Assembly (NCBI GenBank): GCA_017051695.1
Contig: JAFIDK010000007.1
Location: 248,001 to 312,000 of the forward strand
Length of the DNA stretch: 64,000 bases
From: Algoriphagus aestuarii
Lineage (GTDB): Bacteria > Bacteroidota > Bacteroidia > Cytophagales > Cyclobacteriaceae
Direction: 5' to 3'
Shown here: positions 16,569-23,955 of the stretch, piece after piece
Numbering within the stretch: position 1 is the stretch's first letter
Layout: each line of letters begins with the position of its first letter
Notes under the pieces: model-generated
Databases searched by the model: none
Seen by the model: the letters and a program-made list of their open reading frames with translations, nothing else
What the model was told of the DNA's origin: nothing
Position numbers and translations under genes: made by a program

Positions 16569-16599
16569 ATTGACCTTCGGTATTAGCTGTTTATATTTA
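16569..16599 (+). promoter_or_regulatory. promoter of the histidine leader, Bacteroidota type
   Basis: ATTG at 16569-16572, then exactly 19 bases, then TATATTTA at 16592-16599, one mismatch from TAnnTTTG. Transcription would start at about 16603-16606, at or next to the leader ATG (16604). Confidence 0.6.
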
Positions 16600-16603
16600 G
16601 ATC

Positions 16604-16657
16604 ATGAATCCGACACCAAGAACTTTCGTACATCATTCTTACCACCATTCTCAATGA
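16604..16657 (+). CDS. hisL: histidine operon leader peptide (HHSYHH)
   Basis: A 17-codon frame reads MNPTPRTFVHHSYHHSQ and ends in TGA. Four His codons lie within six positions (16631-16636 and 16643-16648). A terminator follows 42 bases later, and a his cluster lies downstream, so this is a leader peptide for histidine attenuation. It also holds one Phe and one Tyr codon, of interest because the first structural gene downstream is phenylalanine 4-hydroxylase; two single codons are weak evidence for extra control. There is no Shine-Dalgarno site and the predicted 5' untranslated RNA is almost absent. Confidence 0.85.
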   Translation: MNPTPRTFVHHSYHHSQ

Positions 16658-16658
16658 A

Positions 16659-16730
16659 GGGGTAGGATTACTATGGTTTTTTGGTAAAAAATATAGAGGC
16701 CTATTCCTTACTAAGGATTAGGCTTTTTTT
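16659..16730 (+). promoter_or_regulatory. his attenuator: antiterminator and terminator
   Basis: The terminator is GCCTA-T-TCCTT (16699-16709) paired with AAGGA-T-TAGGC (16713-16723) around a three-base loop, followed by TTTTTTT. The segment GGGGTAGG (16659-16666), starting one base after the leader stop codon, can pair over 8 bp (two G-U pairs) with CCTATTCC (16700-16707), which is the terminator's 5' arm. A ribosome at the stop codon would cover GGGGTAGG and allow termination; a ribosome stalled at the His codons would leave it free. The pairings are visible; the mechanism is inferred. Confidence 0.78.
16699..16730 (+). terminator. intrinsic terminator of the his attenuator
   Basis: Two 5-bp half stems around one T-T mismatch, a three-base loop and seven T residues. 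Confidence 0.85.
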
Positions 16731-16750
16731 GTTGTCGTGATTAAGGTTAT

Positions 16751-16907
16751 GCAGCTTCTCCAGAAGCAGCATCTGATTGTATGATTATCATCTAGCTTCT
16801 GGAGAGGCAGTTGAATAGCGGAGTTTGAGAATTAGTAAGAAAACAAAATGTGATTTGTGAAGACACAAATCACGGCAATGTTATCGTCCAACTTCTGGAG
16901 AAGCAGG
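16751..16907 (+). repeat. cluster of small palindromic repeats upstream of phhA
   Basis: Three related units occur: GCAGCTTCTCCAGAAGCAGC (16751-16770), AGCTTCTGGAGAGGCAG (about 16794-16810) and ACTTCTGGAGAAGCAGG (16891-16907); the core of the first is the exact reverse complement of the core of the third. Between them GTGATTTGTG (16850-16859) and CACAAATCAC (16864-16873) form a perfect 10-bp hairpin. There is no gene between the attenuator and phhA (about 240 bases). Confidence 0.7.
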
Positions 16908-16967
16908 AAAACAGAAACTTAAGACAAGAAGAATAGTTAATAGAGATATAGAATATACCCAAATACC

Positions 16968-17753
16968 ATGAACATGAATTCGAAACCAAAAGACTGGGTC
17001 TTTGGCGACCCGAGATTGCAGAAACTCAGGCAGGACTACAATGCATACACATCTGAGGATTTTAAAGTCTGGAAGATATTGTTTGAAAGGCAGATGCCAA
17101 ACCTGCCGAAGGCTGCATCAAAAGCCTATTTGGAGGGAGTTGAAATCGTGAAATTCTCTGCGGATAAGATCGCAAATTTTGACGAGCTTAATCAGATTTT
17201 ATCCAAAACTACGGGATGGGAAGTGCAGGTGGTTCCAGGATTGATCGATGATGATTTGTTCTTTGGGCTTTTGAATAACCGAAGATTTCCTTCATCTACA
17301 TGGTTGAGAAAAATGGAGCAACTGGATTATTTGGAAGAGCCTGATATGTTTCATGACGCCTTTGCCCACATGCCGATGTTGACCAATCAGCCTTACGTGG
17401 ACTTTCTGGAAAAATTATCCGGGATCGCTTTGAAACACATCGATAATCCATGGGCAATTCAGTTATTGAGTAGGATTTATTGGTTTACGATTGAATTTGG
17501 ACTGATAAAAGAGGATGGAGAGTTAAAAATTTACGGGGCTGGTATCTTAAGTTCGGCCGGAGAGACTAAATTCAGCCTTTCAAATGAGCCAAAGCATTAC
17601 GACTACGATGTTCGGAGAATTTTGAATCAAGAATACTGGAAAGATCACTTTCAGGATAAATACTTTGTGATAGAGAATTATGAGCAACTTTATGAATCAC
17701 TTCCGGAAATAGAAGCGGTTCTTGAAGAGATGTTGGTGGAGAAAGAGAAGTAG
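16968..17753 (+). CDS. phhA: phenylalanine 4-hydroxylase (monomeric bacterial type)
   Basis: A 261-residue non-haem iron, pterin-dependent enzyme converting phenylalanine to tyrosine. Seen: PDMFHDAFAHMPML around residues 124-137 with the two iron-ligand histidines, the IYWFTIEFGLI segment with the ligand glutamate, and GAGILSSAGE, all typical of bacterial PhhA. There is no N-terminal ACT regulatory domain. No phhB (pterin dehydratase) lies next to it. It is the first structural gene after the histidine attenuator and is followed by hisH after 87 bases, an unusual place for an aromatic amino acid gene. Confidence 0.92.
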   Translation: MNMNSKPKDWVFGDPRLQKLRQDYNAYTSEDFKVWKILFERQMPNLPKAASKAYLEGVEIVKFSADKIANFDELNQILSKTTGWEVQVVPGLIDDDLFFGLLNNRRFPSSTWLRKMEQLDYLEEPDMFHDAFAHMPMLTNQPYVDFLEKLSGIALKHIDNPWAIQLLSRIYWFTIEFGLIKEDGELKIYGAGILSSAGETKFSLSNEPKHYDYDVRRILNQEYWKDHFQDKYFVIENYEQLYESLPEIEAVLEEMLVEKEK

Positions 17754-17787
17754 AATTTGTAAGAAGTTAAATGTAAAAGTCGGGTGA

Positions 17788-17826
17788 CCGATGTCCGATG
17801 TAGAATCATCGAACATCGGACATCGG
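17788..17826 (+). repeat. perfect 14-bp palindrome between phhA and hisH
   Basis: CCGATGTCCGATGT (17788-17801) and ACATCGGACATCGG (17813-17826) are exact inverted copies with an 11-base loop. Each arm is itself a tandem of CCGATGT. Shorter relatives are seen near 25029 (accgatgacggatgaccga) and 29693-29721. Confidence 0.85.
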
Positions 17827-17840
17827 ACATCAGACAATAC

Positions 17841-18437
17841 ATGAAAATAGCAGTCATAAAATACAATTCCGGCAATGTCCAGTCGGTTCTTTATGCAATG
17901 GAACGTCTAGGCGTACAAGCTGAATTAACGGACGATCCTGAAAAAATCAGGGCAGCAGATAAAGTTGTTTTTCCTGGTCAGGGTGAAGCCAGTACGGCCA
18001 TGAAATACCTCAAGGAGCGCAACTTGGATACTTTGATAGGAGATTTAAAACAACCATTTCTTGGAGTCTGTTTAGGGCTTCAACTTTTGTGTGAGCACTC
18101 AGAAGAAAATGACACAGATTGTTTGGGGATTTTTCCAGTAAAAGTGAAAAAGTTTGTGCCTGAAAATTCACAGGAATTCAAAGTGCCTCATGTAGGTTGG
18201 AATGAATTGGAGAACTTGAAAGATAATCCATTGTTAGCCGATCTTCCTGCAAACCCATTTGTATATTATGTGCATAGCTATTATGCGGAACTAAGCGATT
18301 TGACTCTGGCTAGTACGCATTATATCCATGATTTTTCCGGAATTCTTCATCGGGATAATTACTACGCCATTCAGGCTCACCCTGAGAAAAGTGGCTTAGT
18401 GGGAGAGAAGCTGTTAAGCAATTTCTTAAGGATTTAA
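17841..18437 (+). CDS. hisH: imidazole glycerol phosphate synthase subunit HisH
   Basis: A 198-residue class I glutamine amidotransferase that feeds ammonia to HisF. The start is the ATG at 17841 (MKIAVIKYNSGN); an earlier in-frame ATG at 17784 lies in the palindrome and is rejected. Seen: PGQGEASTAM at 45-54, the nucleophile Cys77 in GVCLGLQ, and QAHPEKSG near the end with His and Glu of the triad. The PGQGEA oxyanion-strand segment (PGVGA/S in most HisH) has Gln in place of Val, a modest variation. It is the first of four contiguous his genes. Confidence 0.95.
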   Translation: MKIAVIKYNSGNVQSVLYAMERLGVQAELTDDPEKIRAADKVVFPGQGEASTAMKYLKERNLDTLIGDLKQPFLGVCLGLQLLCEHSEENDTDCLGIFPVKVKKFVPENSQEFKVPHVGWNELENLKDNPLLADLPANPFVYYVHSYYAELSDLTLASTHYIHDFSGILHRDNYYAIQAHPEKSGLVGEKLLSNFLRI

Positions 18438-18440
18438 AGA

Positions 18441-18579
18441 GAAGTAATTACGATTTACGATTTTAGATTTACGACATCAAATTGAACCTCAAACTTAAAA
18501 TCAAAAAGTTAGACACTTAAAGAATATGGTTGGAGTTCAAGTAAATCTCGTAAATCGTATTTCGTACTTCGTAATTTTC
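18441..18579 (+). repeat. heptamer-built inverted-repeat element between hisH and hisA
   Basis: GAAGTAATTACGATTTACGA (18441-18460) and TCGTAAATCGTATTTCG plus TACTTCGTAATT (18548-18576) are inverted; the core TACGATTTACGA is matched exactly over 12 bp. The interior of about 90 bases has no gene. Near its end it shares a stretch like TTAGACACTTAAAGAATAT with the element at 19342-19464. Confidence 0.75.
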
Positions 18580-18614
18580 CATTATTTCAATTTTAAAGTT
18601 TTCTAATACCAACC

Positions 18615-19331
18615 ATGCAAATAATCCCAGCAATCGACCTTATCGGAGGAAAATGTGTCCGACTAAGCCAAGGCGATTACAATAGCAAAAAAGAATACCA
18701 TGATGATCCTTTGGAGATGGCCAAACGCTTTGAAGGAGCTGGAATCCAAAGACTTCATTTGGTGGATTTGGATGGTGCCAAAGCCAAAAAGATTGTAAAT
18801 GGAGATGTGCTGCAAAGAATAACGAGTGGCACAAGTTTGCAAGTTGATTTTGGTGGTGGAATTCAGGCAGATGAGGAAATTGAGAAAGCTTTTGAATTTG
18901 GAGCAAAGCAAGTAACAGGGGGAAGTATTGCGGTGAAAAACTCAGAACTATTTGGTGGCTGGATCACCAAATTTGGTGCTGATAAAATCATTCTGGGTGC
19001 CGATGCTAAAAACAGAAAGATCGCAGTAGGAGGTTGGGAGGAAACTACTTCTGTGGATTTGATTCCATTTATCAAAGATTATGTTGCAAAGGGAATCAAC
19101 TATGTGATCTGTACAGATGTGGCAAAAGACGGATTGCTTCAAGGTCCATCTACGGATTTATACAAAGAGATTTTAGAAGAAATTCCAAGCGTAAAACTGA
19201 TCGCTAGTGGAGGAGTTTCTTCTGTGAGAGATTTGGAAGAACTGGAAAAAATCGGTGTTTACGGGACAATTGTTGGGAAGGCCTATTATGAAGGAAGAGT
19301 GACGATGGAGGAATTGGCAGCGTTTGTTTGA
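18615..19331 (+). CDS. hisA: ProFAR isomerase (phosphoribosylformimino-AICAR phosphate isomerase)
   Basis: A 238-residue TIM-barrel isomerase of histidine synthesis. Seen: IIPAIDLIGGKCVRLSQGD at 3-21 with the catalytic Asp8, HLVDLDGAKAKK near 48-59, DFGGGIQ near 78-84, the second catalytic aspartate in CTDVAKDGLLQGPS, and ASGGVSS near the C-terminus. The DVAKDG rather than a TrpF-like pattern, the separate trpF gene upstream and the his context show it is HisA and not the bifunctional PriA. It lies between two copies of the heptamer element. Confidence 0.96.
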   Translation: MQIIPAIDLIGGKCVRLSQGDYNSKKEYHDDPLEMAKRFEGAGIQRLHLVDLDGAKAKKIVNGDVLQRITSGTSLQVDFGGGIQADEEIEKAFEFGAKQVTGGSIAVKNSELFGGWITKFGADKIILGADAKNRKIAVGGWEETTSVDLIPFIKDYVAKGINYVICTDVAKDGLLQGPSTDLYKEILEEIPSVKLIASGGVSSVRDLEELEKIGVYGTIVGKAYYEGRVTMEELAAFV

Positions 19332-19341
19332 ATTACGAACG

Positions 19342-19464
19342 ACGAAATACGATTTACGAGGTTGAACTGTACTTCAATCTTCTATTGCCAATCTAACCTT
19401 TTTAAAGGGTTGAGCTTATCAAATCTGTCTAACACTTAAGAATATCTCGTAAATCGTATTTCGT
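19342..19464 (+). repeat. heptamer-built element with 19-bp perfect terminal inverted repeats between hisA and hisF
   Basis: ACGAAATACGATTTACGAG (19342-19360) and CTCGTAAATCGTATTTCGT (19446-19464) are perfect reverse complements. The interior of 85 bases includes GTCTAACACTTAAGAATAT, also found in variant form in the hisH-hisA element. There is no open frame inside. It has the shape of a very small inverted-repeat transposable element. Confidence 0.85.
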
Positions 19465-19532
19465 ACTTCAGAAATTTAGAATAAAGAATGCCAAATAATG
19501 AATATTGAAGAAATGTTAATCGAATTCAAATA

Positions 19533-20288
19533 ATGCTTACAAAACGAATCATCCCTTGCCTAGATATCAAAGAAGGTCGCACTGTCAAAGGTGTAAACTT
19601 TGTGGAGCTCCGTGATGCGGGGGATCCGGTGGAGTTGGCAAAGATTTACTCGGATGAAGGGGCTGACGAATTGGTGTTTTTGGATATCACGGCCACAGTG
19701 GATAAGCGTAAAACCTTAGCGGAGTTGGTAACCAAAGTGGCCAAAGCCATCAATATTCCATTTACCGTGGGAGGGGGGATTTCTACCGTCGAGGATGTAA
19801 AAGTTTTGCTAAATGCCGGGGCCGATAAGATATCCATCAATTCTTCAGCAGTGAAAAACCCTCAAATTATCAATGAAATGGCAGCCGAGTTTGGTTCTCA
19901 ATGCATTGTTGTAGCAATTGATACCCGAAATGTAGATGGAATTGACTTTGTGCATACTCATGGAGGAAGGCGGGCAACCCTTCTGAAAACTCAAGAATGG
20001 GCTCAGGAAGTATGTGATCGTGGAGCTGGTGAAATCCTGCTGACTTCCATGGATCATGACGGGACTAAAGCTGGGTTTTCAAATGGGTTATTGGCAGAGA
20101 TTTCATCGTCACTTTCCATTCCTGTGATTGCTTCAGGTGGTGCTGGAACTATGTTACATTTCAAAGATGTGTTTACCTTTGGAAAAGCAGATGCAGCTTT
20201 AGCAGCAAGTATTTTCCACTTTAAAGAGATTGGAATTCCTGAATTGAAGAGGTATCTCGCAGATTCGGAAATTAGCATAAGAAAATAA
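19533..20288 (+). CDS. hisF: imidazole glycerol phosphate synthase subunit HisF
   Basis: A 251-residue TIM-barrel cyclase that joins HisH to make imidazole glycerol phosphate and AICAR. Seen: [19 protein letters not shown] at 5-23 with the catalytic Asp11, LVFLDITAT near 47-55, TVGGGIS near 78-84, VVAIDTRN near 126-133 with the second catalytic aspartate, and SGGAGTM near 202-208. Its length and motifs are normal. The palindromic pair at 20295-20365 follows directly after its stop codon. Confidence 0.97.
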   Translation: MLTKRIIPCLDIKEGRTVKGVNFVELRDAGDPVELAKIYSDEGADELVFLDITATVDKRKTLAELVTKVAKAINIPFTVGGGISTVEDVKVLLNAGADKISINSSAVKNPQIINEMAAEFGSQCIVVAIDTRNVDGIDFVHTHGGRRATLLKTQEWAQEVCDRGAGEILLTSMDHDGTKAGFSNGLLAEISSSLSIPVIASGGAGTMLHFKDVFTFGKADAALAASIFHFKEIGIPELKRYLADSEISIRK

Positions 20289-20294
20289 AAGTAT

Positions 20295-20365
20295 AACCTT
20301 TGAGGTCTTCAAGACCTCGAAGGTTTAATCAAGTAAACCTTCGGGTTTTAGAAACCCCAAAGGTT
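20295..20365 (+). repeat. two tandem palindromes between hisF and hisIE
   Basis: AACCTTTGAGGTCTT (20295-20309) pairs with AAGACCTCGAAGGTT (20311-20325), with one T-G pair. Next, AACCTT-C-GGGTTTT (20336-20349) pairs imperfectly with AAACCCC-A-AAGGTT (20352-20365). Both share the AACCTT...AAGGTT ends, so they are two copies of one family. No T run follows, so they probably do not terminate transcription. Confidence 0.8.
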
Positions 20366-20377
20366 AATGTAAACGAG

Positions 20378-20977
20378 ATGAAAATAGATTTTGATAAAAT
20401 GAACGGCCTGGTTCCGGCAATTGTACAGGATGCTCTGAGCGGGAAAGTACTGATGCAAGGCTATATGAATGAGGAGGCTTTGGCAAAAACCAAGGAAACC
20501 AATCAGGTTACATTTTTTAGCCGCAGTAAAAACCGTCTTTGGACAAAAGGAGAAACCTCTGGAAATTTCATGGAGCTGGTTTCTATTTCTGTGGACTGTG
20601 ACGGGGATTCTATTTTGGTGAAAGCAAATCCAATAGGCCCGGTTTGTCATACAGGTGCTGATACTTGTTTTGCGGAGGTAAATTCTTCTAAAACTGGTTT
20701 TATTGATCAGCTGAGAGCTATAATTAAAGACCGGAAAAACAATCCAACTGACCAGTCTTATACCGCATCTCTTTTTGCCAAAGGCATCAATAAAGTAGCT
20801 CAGAAAGTAGGGGAAGAGGCAGTAGAGATTGTGATCGAGGCCAAAGACGATAACAAAGAATTGTTTATGGGTGAGGCAGCCGATTTGTTATATCACTACC
20901 TGGTTTTATTGGAAGCCAAAGGCTATGAACTCGATGAAGTAATGGATGTACTGATAGAAAGACATCTAAAAAAATAA
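20378..20977 (+). CDS. hisI: bifunctional phosphoribosyl-AMP cyclohydrolase / phosphoribosyl-ATP pyrophosphatase
   Basis: A 199-residue fusion HisIE catalysing steps two and three of histidine synthesis. The start is the ATG at 20378 (MKIDFDKMNGL); an in-frame upstream extension crosses the palindromes and is rejected. The N-terminal HisI half shows QGYMNEEALAKT, TFFSRSKNRLWTKGETSGN, and metal-binding DCDGDS plus CHTG and TCF. The C-terminal HisE half begins near residue 110 and shows KAQ-like KVGEEAVEIVIEAKD and AADLLYHYLVLL, a typical MazG-like helix pattern. It is the last gene of the cluster, followed by a strong terminator. Confidence 0.95.
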   Translation: MKIDFDKMNGLVPAIVQDALSGKVLMQGYMNEEALAKTKETNQVTFFSRSKNRLWTKGETSGNFMELVSISVDCDGDSILVKANPIGPVCHTGADTCFAEVNSSKTGFIDQLRAIIKDRKNNPTDQSYTASLFAKGINKVAQKVGEEAVEIVIEAKDDNKELFMGEAADLLYHYLVLLEAKGYELDEVMDVLIERHLKK

Positions 20978-20980
20978 AAA

Positions 20981-21014
20981 ATGAAGCCCGAATAATTCGG
21001 GCTTCATTTTTTTT
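20981..21014 (+). terminator. terminator ending the his cluster, usable on both strands
   Basis: ATGAAGCCCGAAT and ATTCGGGCTTCAT are inverted copies with one base between, followed by T8 on the plus strand and preceded by A-rich sequence, so it can also serve the convergent protease gene. Confidence 0.92.
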
Positions 21015-22329
21015 AGTAAGCTGGGAATTCCTGTTGTAATCCCCTAAATGCATCGATCATTTCCCATCTAGGTTTAAAATAAGAATTCAGTATTCTGCTA
21101 TTGATGCTTCCTTCTTCTAAAATTTGAATTGCTGTAGTAAGTCTCAAATCCTGTAAATCTCCCCAGTTGAACTGAGGGGTATCTCCTACCAGAAAATCCG
21201 GTTCAAATCCATCAAAGTATTCTGTATTTCCTTCTGAATTTGCAGTGGCGAAGGTGATTGGAACCAACTCTACATTGTTCTTCTTAAGTTCTGGCGTATA
21301 TGGAGAAAGAGGAAAAGAACCCACTGGTTTTCCAAAGGTATTATCACCTACCAAAGCAATGTCAAAATATGGGCTTAGACTATTGATGACTAATTCTGAG
21401 GCAGAAGCTGTTCCTCTTGAAGTGATGAAAACAAGCCTCTCCAGACTTAAGCTCCCTATTTTTTTGAAGTTTACACTATTTTCAAGATTGGGTTTTAGGT
21501 AGTTCAACTTATTGGTGTACATCAATTTTCCATTGTTGGCAAATTGAATCAGGTAATTTGAAATTTGCTCCGCTACAGCCACAGAACCTCCTCCATTATA
21601 TCTCAAATCAATGATCAGTTCGCTGACGCCTTGATTTTGAAAATAATCAAAAGAATCTTCGACTTCTTTACTTCTCGTAGGATTAAGACCAGCTGTTGCT
21701 TTAAAGCTGTTGTAAACCCAATAGCCTACTTTTTTACCAGTTAGTTCGATGACTGATTGGTATAAAACAGAATTAGACTGATATTCAGCTTTTGTATTCG
21801 AGCGAGTGGTGGTGGTTCCGTCAGGAAGTTTGAAAGTAAAGGTGTTGGTTATCCCAGGTTCGGATCCACCTAATTTAAAGTCATATCCTCCAGTGGAAGT
21901 TTGATAATCTGAAATCGGTTTACCATTTATTTCGATAATCTCCCAGCCTCGCTGCCATCCGTCTTTACCAGCAGGGGCTTCATTAAATACAAATGTTAGA
22001 AAAAGCCTTTCATTTGCGTCGAAAGCAAATCCAAAACCATGACCGGCATTTCTTCCAACAAAGGCATTGTTAAATTCTTCCTGTGTAGTGAGGTATGAAA
22101 ACCTGTCCAGGGGCTTGAATTTTATAGCTTCAAGAAACTCTTCATTTGTTGTAAAATCAGATGGATTTGGTTTAGAGGGTAGTTCTTGATTCCAATAATA
22201 CCATTCTTCCATGGAATCATAGATGGCATCTTTTACAATATCCGATTGAGGATTTGGAGTAGGATCATCTTTTTTATTGCAAGAACCAAGTCCTACAATC
22301 AGCAAACTCAAATAAATAAATTTTTTCAT
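21013..22329 (-). CDS. S41-family (C-terminal-processing-like) protease, lipoprotein
   Basis: A 438-residue surface or periplasmic lipoprotein. The start at 22329 gives MKKFIYLSLLIVGLGSCNKK with a lipobox ending in Cys; an upstream ATG would add 15 residues that spoil the signal peptide. A PDZ-like region lies at about residues 100-190, then the tail-specific protease domain with LRYNGGGSV and, for the Ser/Lys dyad, TSRGTASASELV and DNTFGKPVG. Members degrade or trim envelope proteins. It is convergent with hisIE and shares its terminator. Confidence 0.88.
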   Translation of the reverse strand: MKKFIYLSLLIVGLGSCNKKDDPTPNPQSDIVKDAIYDSMEEWYYWNQELPSKPNPSDFTTNEEFLEAIKFKPLDRFSYLTTQEEFNNAFVGRNAGHGFGFAFDANERLFLTFVFNEAPAGKDGWQRGWEIIEINGKPISDYQTSTGGYDFKLGGSEPGITNTFTFKLPDGTTTTRSNTKAEYQSNSVLYQSVIELTGKKVGYWVYNSFKATAGLNPTRSKEVEDSFDYFQNQGVSELIIDLRYNGGGSVAVAEQISNYLIQFANNGKLMYTNKLNYLKPNLENSVNFKKIGSLSLERLVFITSRGTASASELVINSLSPYFDIALVGDNTFGKPVGSFPLSPYTPELKKNNVELVPITFATANSEGNTEYFDGFEPDFLVGDTPQFNWGDLQDLRLTTAIQILEEGSINSRILNSYFKPRWEMIDAFRGLQQEFPAY

Positions 22330-22380
22330 TTTAGAGTTATTATGAATCCTAGATACGAGGATTATTGGAATCAAGATGTG

Positions 22381-22773
22381 TTAGATCGCTATGTCGTAGA
22401 CTTTAACGGTCTTCCACATATGGGAATATTTATCGATGAATTCCAAATGCAGCGGGTCAGATTGATATACATTTTGATCTTCTAAACTATCAAAGAAAAT
22501 CGTACAGGATACTTGAAACGAGTGGTCTACCACATCTCTTTTTGCAGTATCTGCAGGTGTACCTGCAATGAATTTTCCCACAGTTTTGCATCTTCCCAAC
22601 ATCGGAACAGCTTCTGTTAAAAACTCCTGAGTGTTTGCTGCATCATGCAGATAAAAATAAACCTGATGAATCATTTTTTGTTTTGCCATTTCTTTAGCGA
22701 TTGTTTGAATAGGTAATACGGCTGCAGCACTTGCTACGCCAACAGATTTTAAGAATTGTCTTCTAGATTTCAT
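22381..22773 (-). CDS. Dabb (stress-responsive A/B barrel) domain protein with a Tat signal
   Basis: A 130-residue protein if started at the ATG at 22773: MKSRRQFLKSVGVASAAAV is a twin-arginine signal, so I chose this start; the frame stays open further upstream (to 23019) but then runs into the divergent reductase gene. An ATG at 22872 is the main alternative. The mature part is a small ferredoxin-like fold with MIHQVYFYLHD at its start, HSFQVSCTIFFDSLEDQN and the closing HMWKTVKVYDI, as in Dabb proteins. Its function is unknown; other members act on small hydrophobic molecules. Confidence 0.8.
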   Translation of the reverse strand: MKSRRQFLKSVGVASAAAVLPIQTIAKEMAKQKMIHQVYFYLHDAANTQEFLTEAVPMLGRCKTVGKFIAGTPADTAKRDVVDHSFQVSCTIFFDSLEDQNVYQSDPLHLEFIDKYSHMWKTVKVYDIAI

Positions 22774-22928
22774 TTCTGTAAGGGTTGAACCGAAAAAAGA
22801 TCTTCGAAAAACTGGATCGATTTTCATCAAAGATTCTAAAGATAAAAATTTATATTGCTTTTCGATAGCCATTTTGATTACCTGATGCTTATAACTTTTT
22901 GTAGGCCATTCTTTATTAAAAAACACCC

Positions 22929-23915
22929 ATGAATTATCGAAAACTAGGTAAAACAGGATTTGAAATTTCTGAAATTGGACTTGGAACATGGCAGGTAGGT
23001 GGAGGCTGGGGAAAGCCATTTAACCCTAAAACTGCTGAGGAATTGTTGCATTCAGCTTTTGATAAAGGAGTGAATTTTGTCGATACAGCGGATGTATACG
23101 ATGCCGGCCTCAGTGAAGCTGCAGTAGGAAAAGCAGTAAGAGAGCGCTCAGAAAAAATCTATGTGGGTACCAAATGCGGTAGAAGAATCCAACCCCACCT
23201 CAATGAATCTTATGCAGTGGATAAGCTGAGACGGTATGTGGAAGATAGTTTAAGAAATACAGGTTTAGAAAGACTGGATTTAATTCAATTGCATTGTCCT
23301 CCCACTGCAGTTTATCAGCGGGATGAAATTTTTGAACTCTTTGAAAATCTAAAGTCGGAAGGAAAAATTGCTGCCATGGGGGTAAGTGTGGAGCAAGTGA
23401 AAGAAGGGTTGAGCGCCATTAAATACGATATTGTTTCGACGATTCAGGTGATTTTCAACCTTTTCCGACAAAAACCTAATGAGGTTCTATTTAGAAATGC
23501 AAAGAAAAACAACATTGGCATTATCGTGCGAGTACCTTTGGCCAGTGGGCTTTTAAGCGGTAAAATCACTCCTGATACTACTTTTTCCAAAGACGATCAC
23601 CGGTATTTTAACAGGGAAGGCAAAGCTTTTGACAAAGGAGAGACTTTTTCTGGAGTGCCTCTTGAAATTGCTTTTGAAGCCATTGAGGCGCTTAAGAAAG
23701 AAATGGATGTGGATCAATCGCTGGCAATTTTTGCCCTTAAATGGATTTTGATGTTTCCTGAAGTTAGTACTGTGATCCCTGGTGCATCTAAGCTTTCTCA
23801 GTTAGAATCCAATATCAAAGCTTCTGACGGGATTCCCCTTACTGCAAATCAAATGAAGCTAGCCAAAGAGGTATATGAAAAATATATCAAGAAAGAAGTT
23901 CATCTATTATGGTGA
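22929..23915 (+). CDS. aldo/keto reductase
   Basis: A 328-residue NAD(P)H-dependent oxidoreductase, AKR superfamily. Seen: RKLGKTGFEISEIGLGTW at the start, NFVDTADVYDAGLSE near 49-63 with the catalytic Asp and Tyr, VGTKCGRR with the catalytic Lys, LIQLHCPP with the catalytic His, and a C-terminal ILMFPEVSTVIPGASKLSQL for cofactor binding. The presence of the whole D-Y-K-H tetrad argues for an active enzyme. The substrate is not predictable. It is divergent from the Dabb gene and ends in a strong terminator. Confidence 0.92.
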   Translation: MNYRKLGKTGFEISEIGLGTWQVGGGWGKPFNPKTAEELLHSAFDKGVNFVDTADVYDAGLSEAAVGKAVRERSEKIYVGTKCGRRIQPHLNESYAVDKLRRYVEDSLRNTGLERLDLIQLHCPPTAVYQRDEIFELFENLKSEGKIAAMGVSVEQVKEGLSAIKYDIVSTIQVIFNLFRQKPNEVLFRNAKKNNIGIIVRVPLASGLLSGKITPDTTFSKDDHRYFNREGKAFDKGETFSGVPLEIAFEAIEALKKEMDVDQSLAIFALKWILMFPEVSTVIPGASKLSQLESNIKASDGIPLTANQMKLAKEVYEKYIKKEVHLLW

Positions 23916-23920
23916 AAAAA

Positions 23921-23955
23921 AATGCCTGATTCTGGTCAAGAATCAGGCATTTTTA
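23921..23955 (+). terminator. terminator after the aldo/keto reductase gene
   Basis: AATGCCTGATTCT (23921-23933) and AGAATCAGGCATT (23939-23951) form a 13-bp stem with a five-base loop, followed by TTTT. The A run before the stem allows use by the convergent gene too. Confidence 0.92.

Noticed and set aside
18441-18579. Heptamer repeats as a CRISPR array.
   Set aside because: The units are 7 bases long, have no regular spacers, occur as inverted pairs and have no cas genes nearby.
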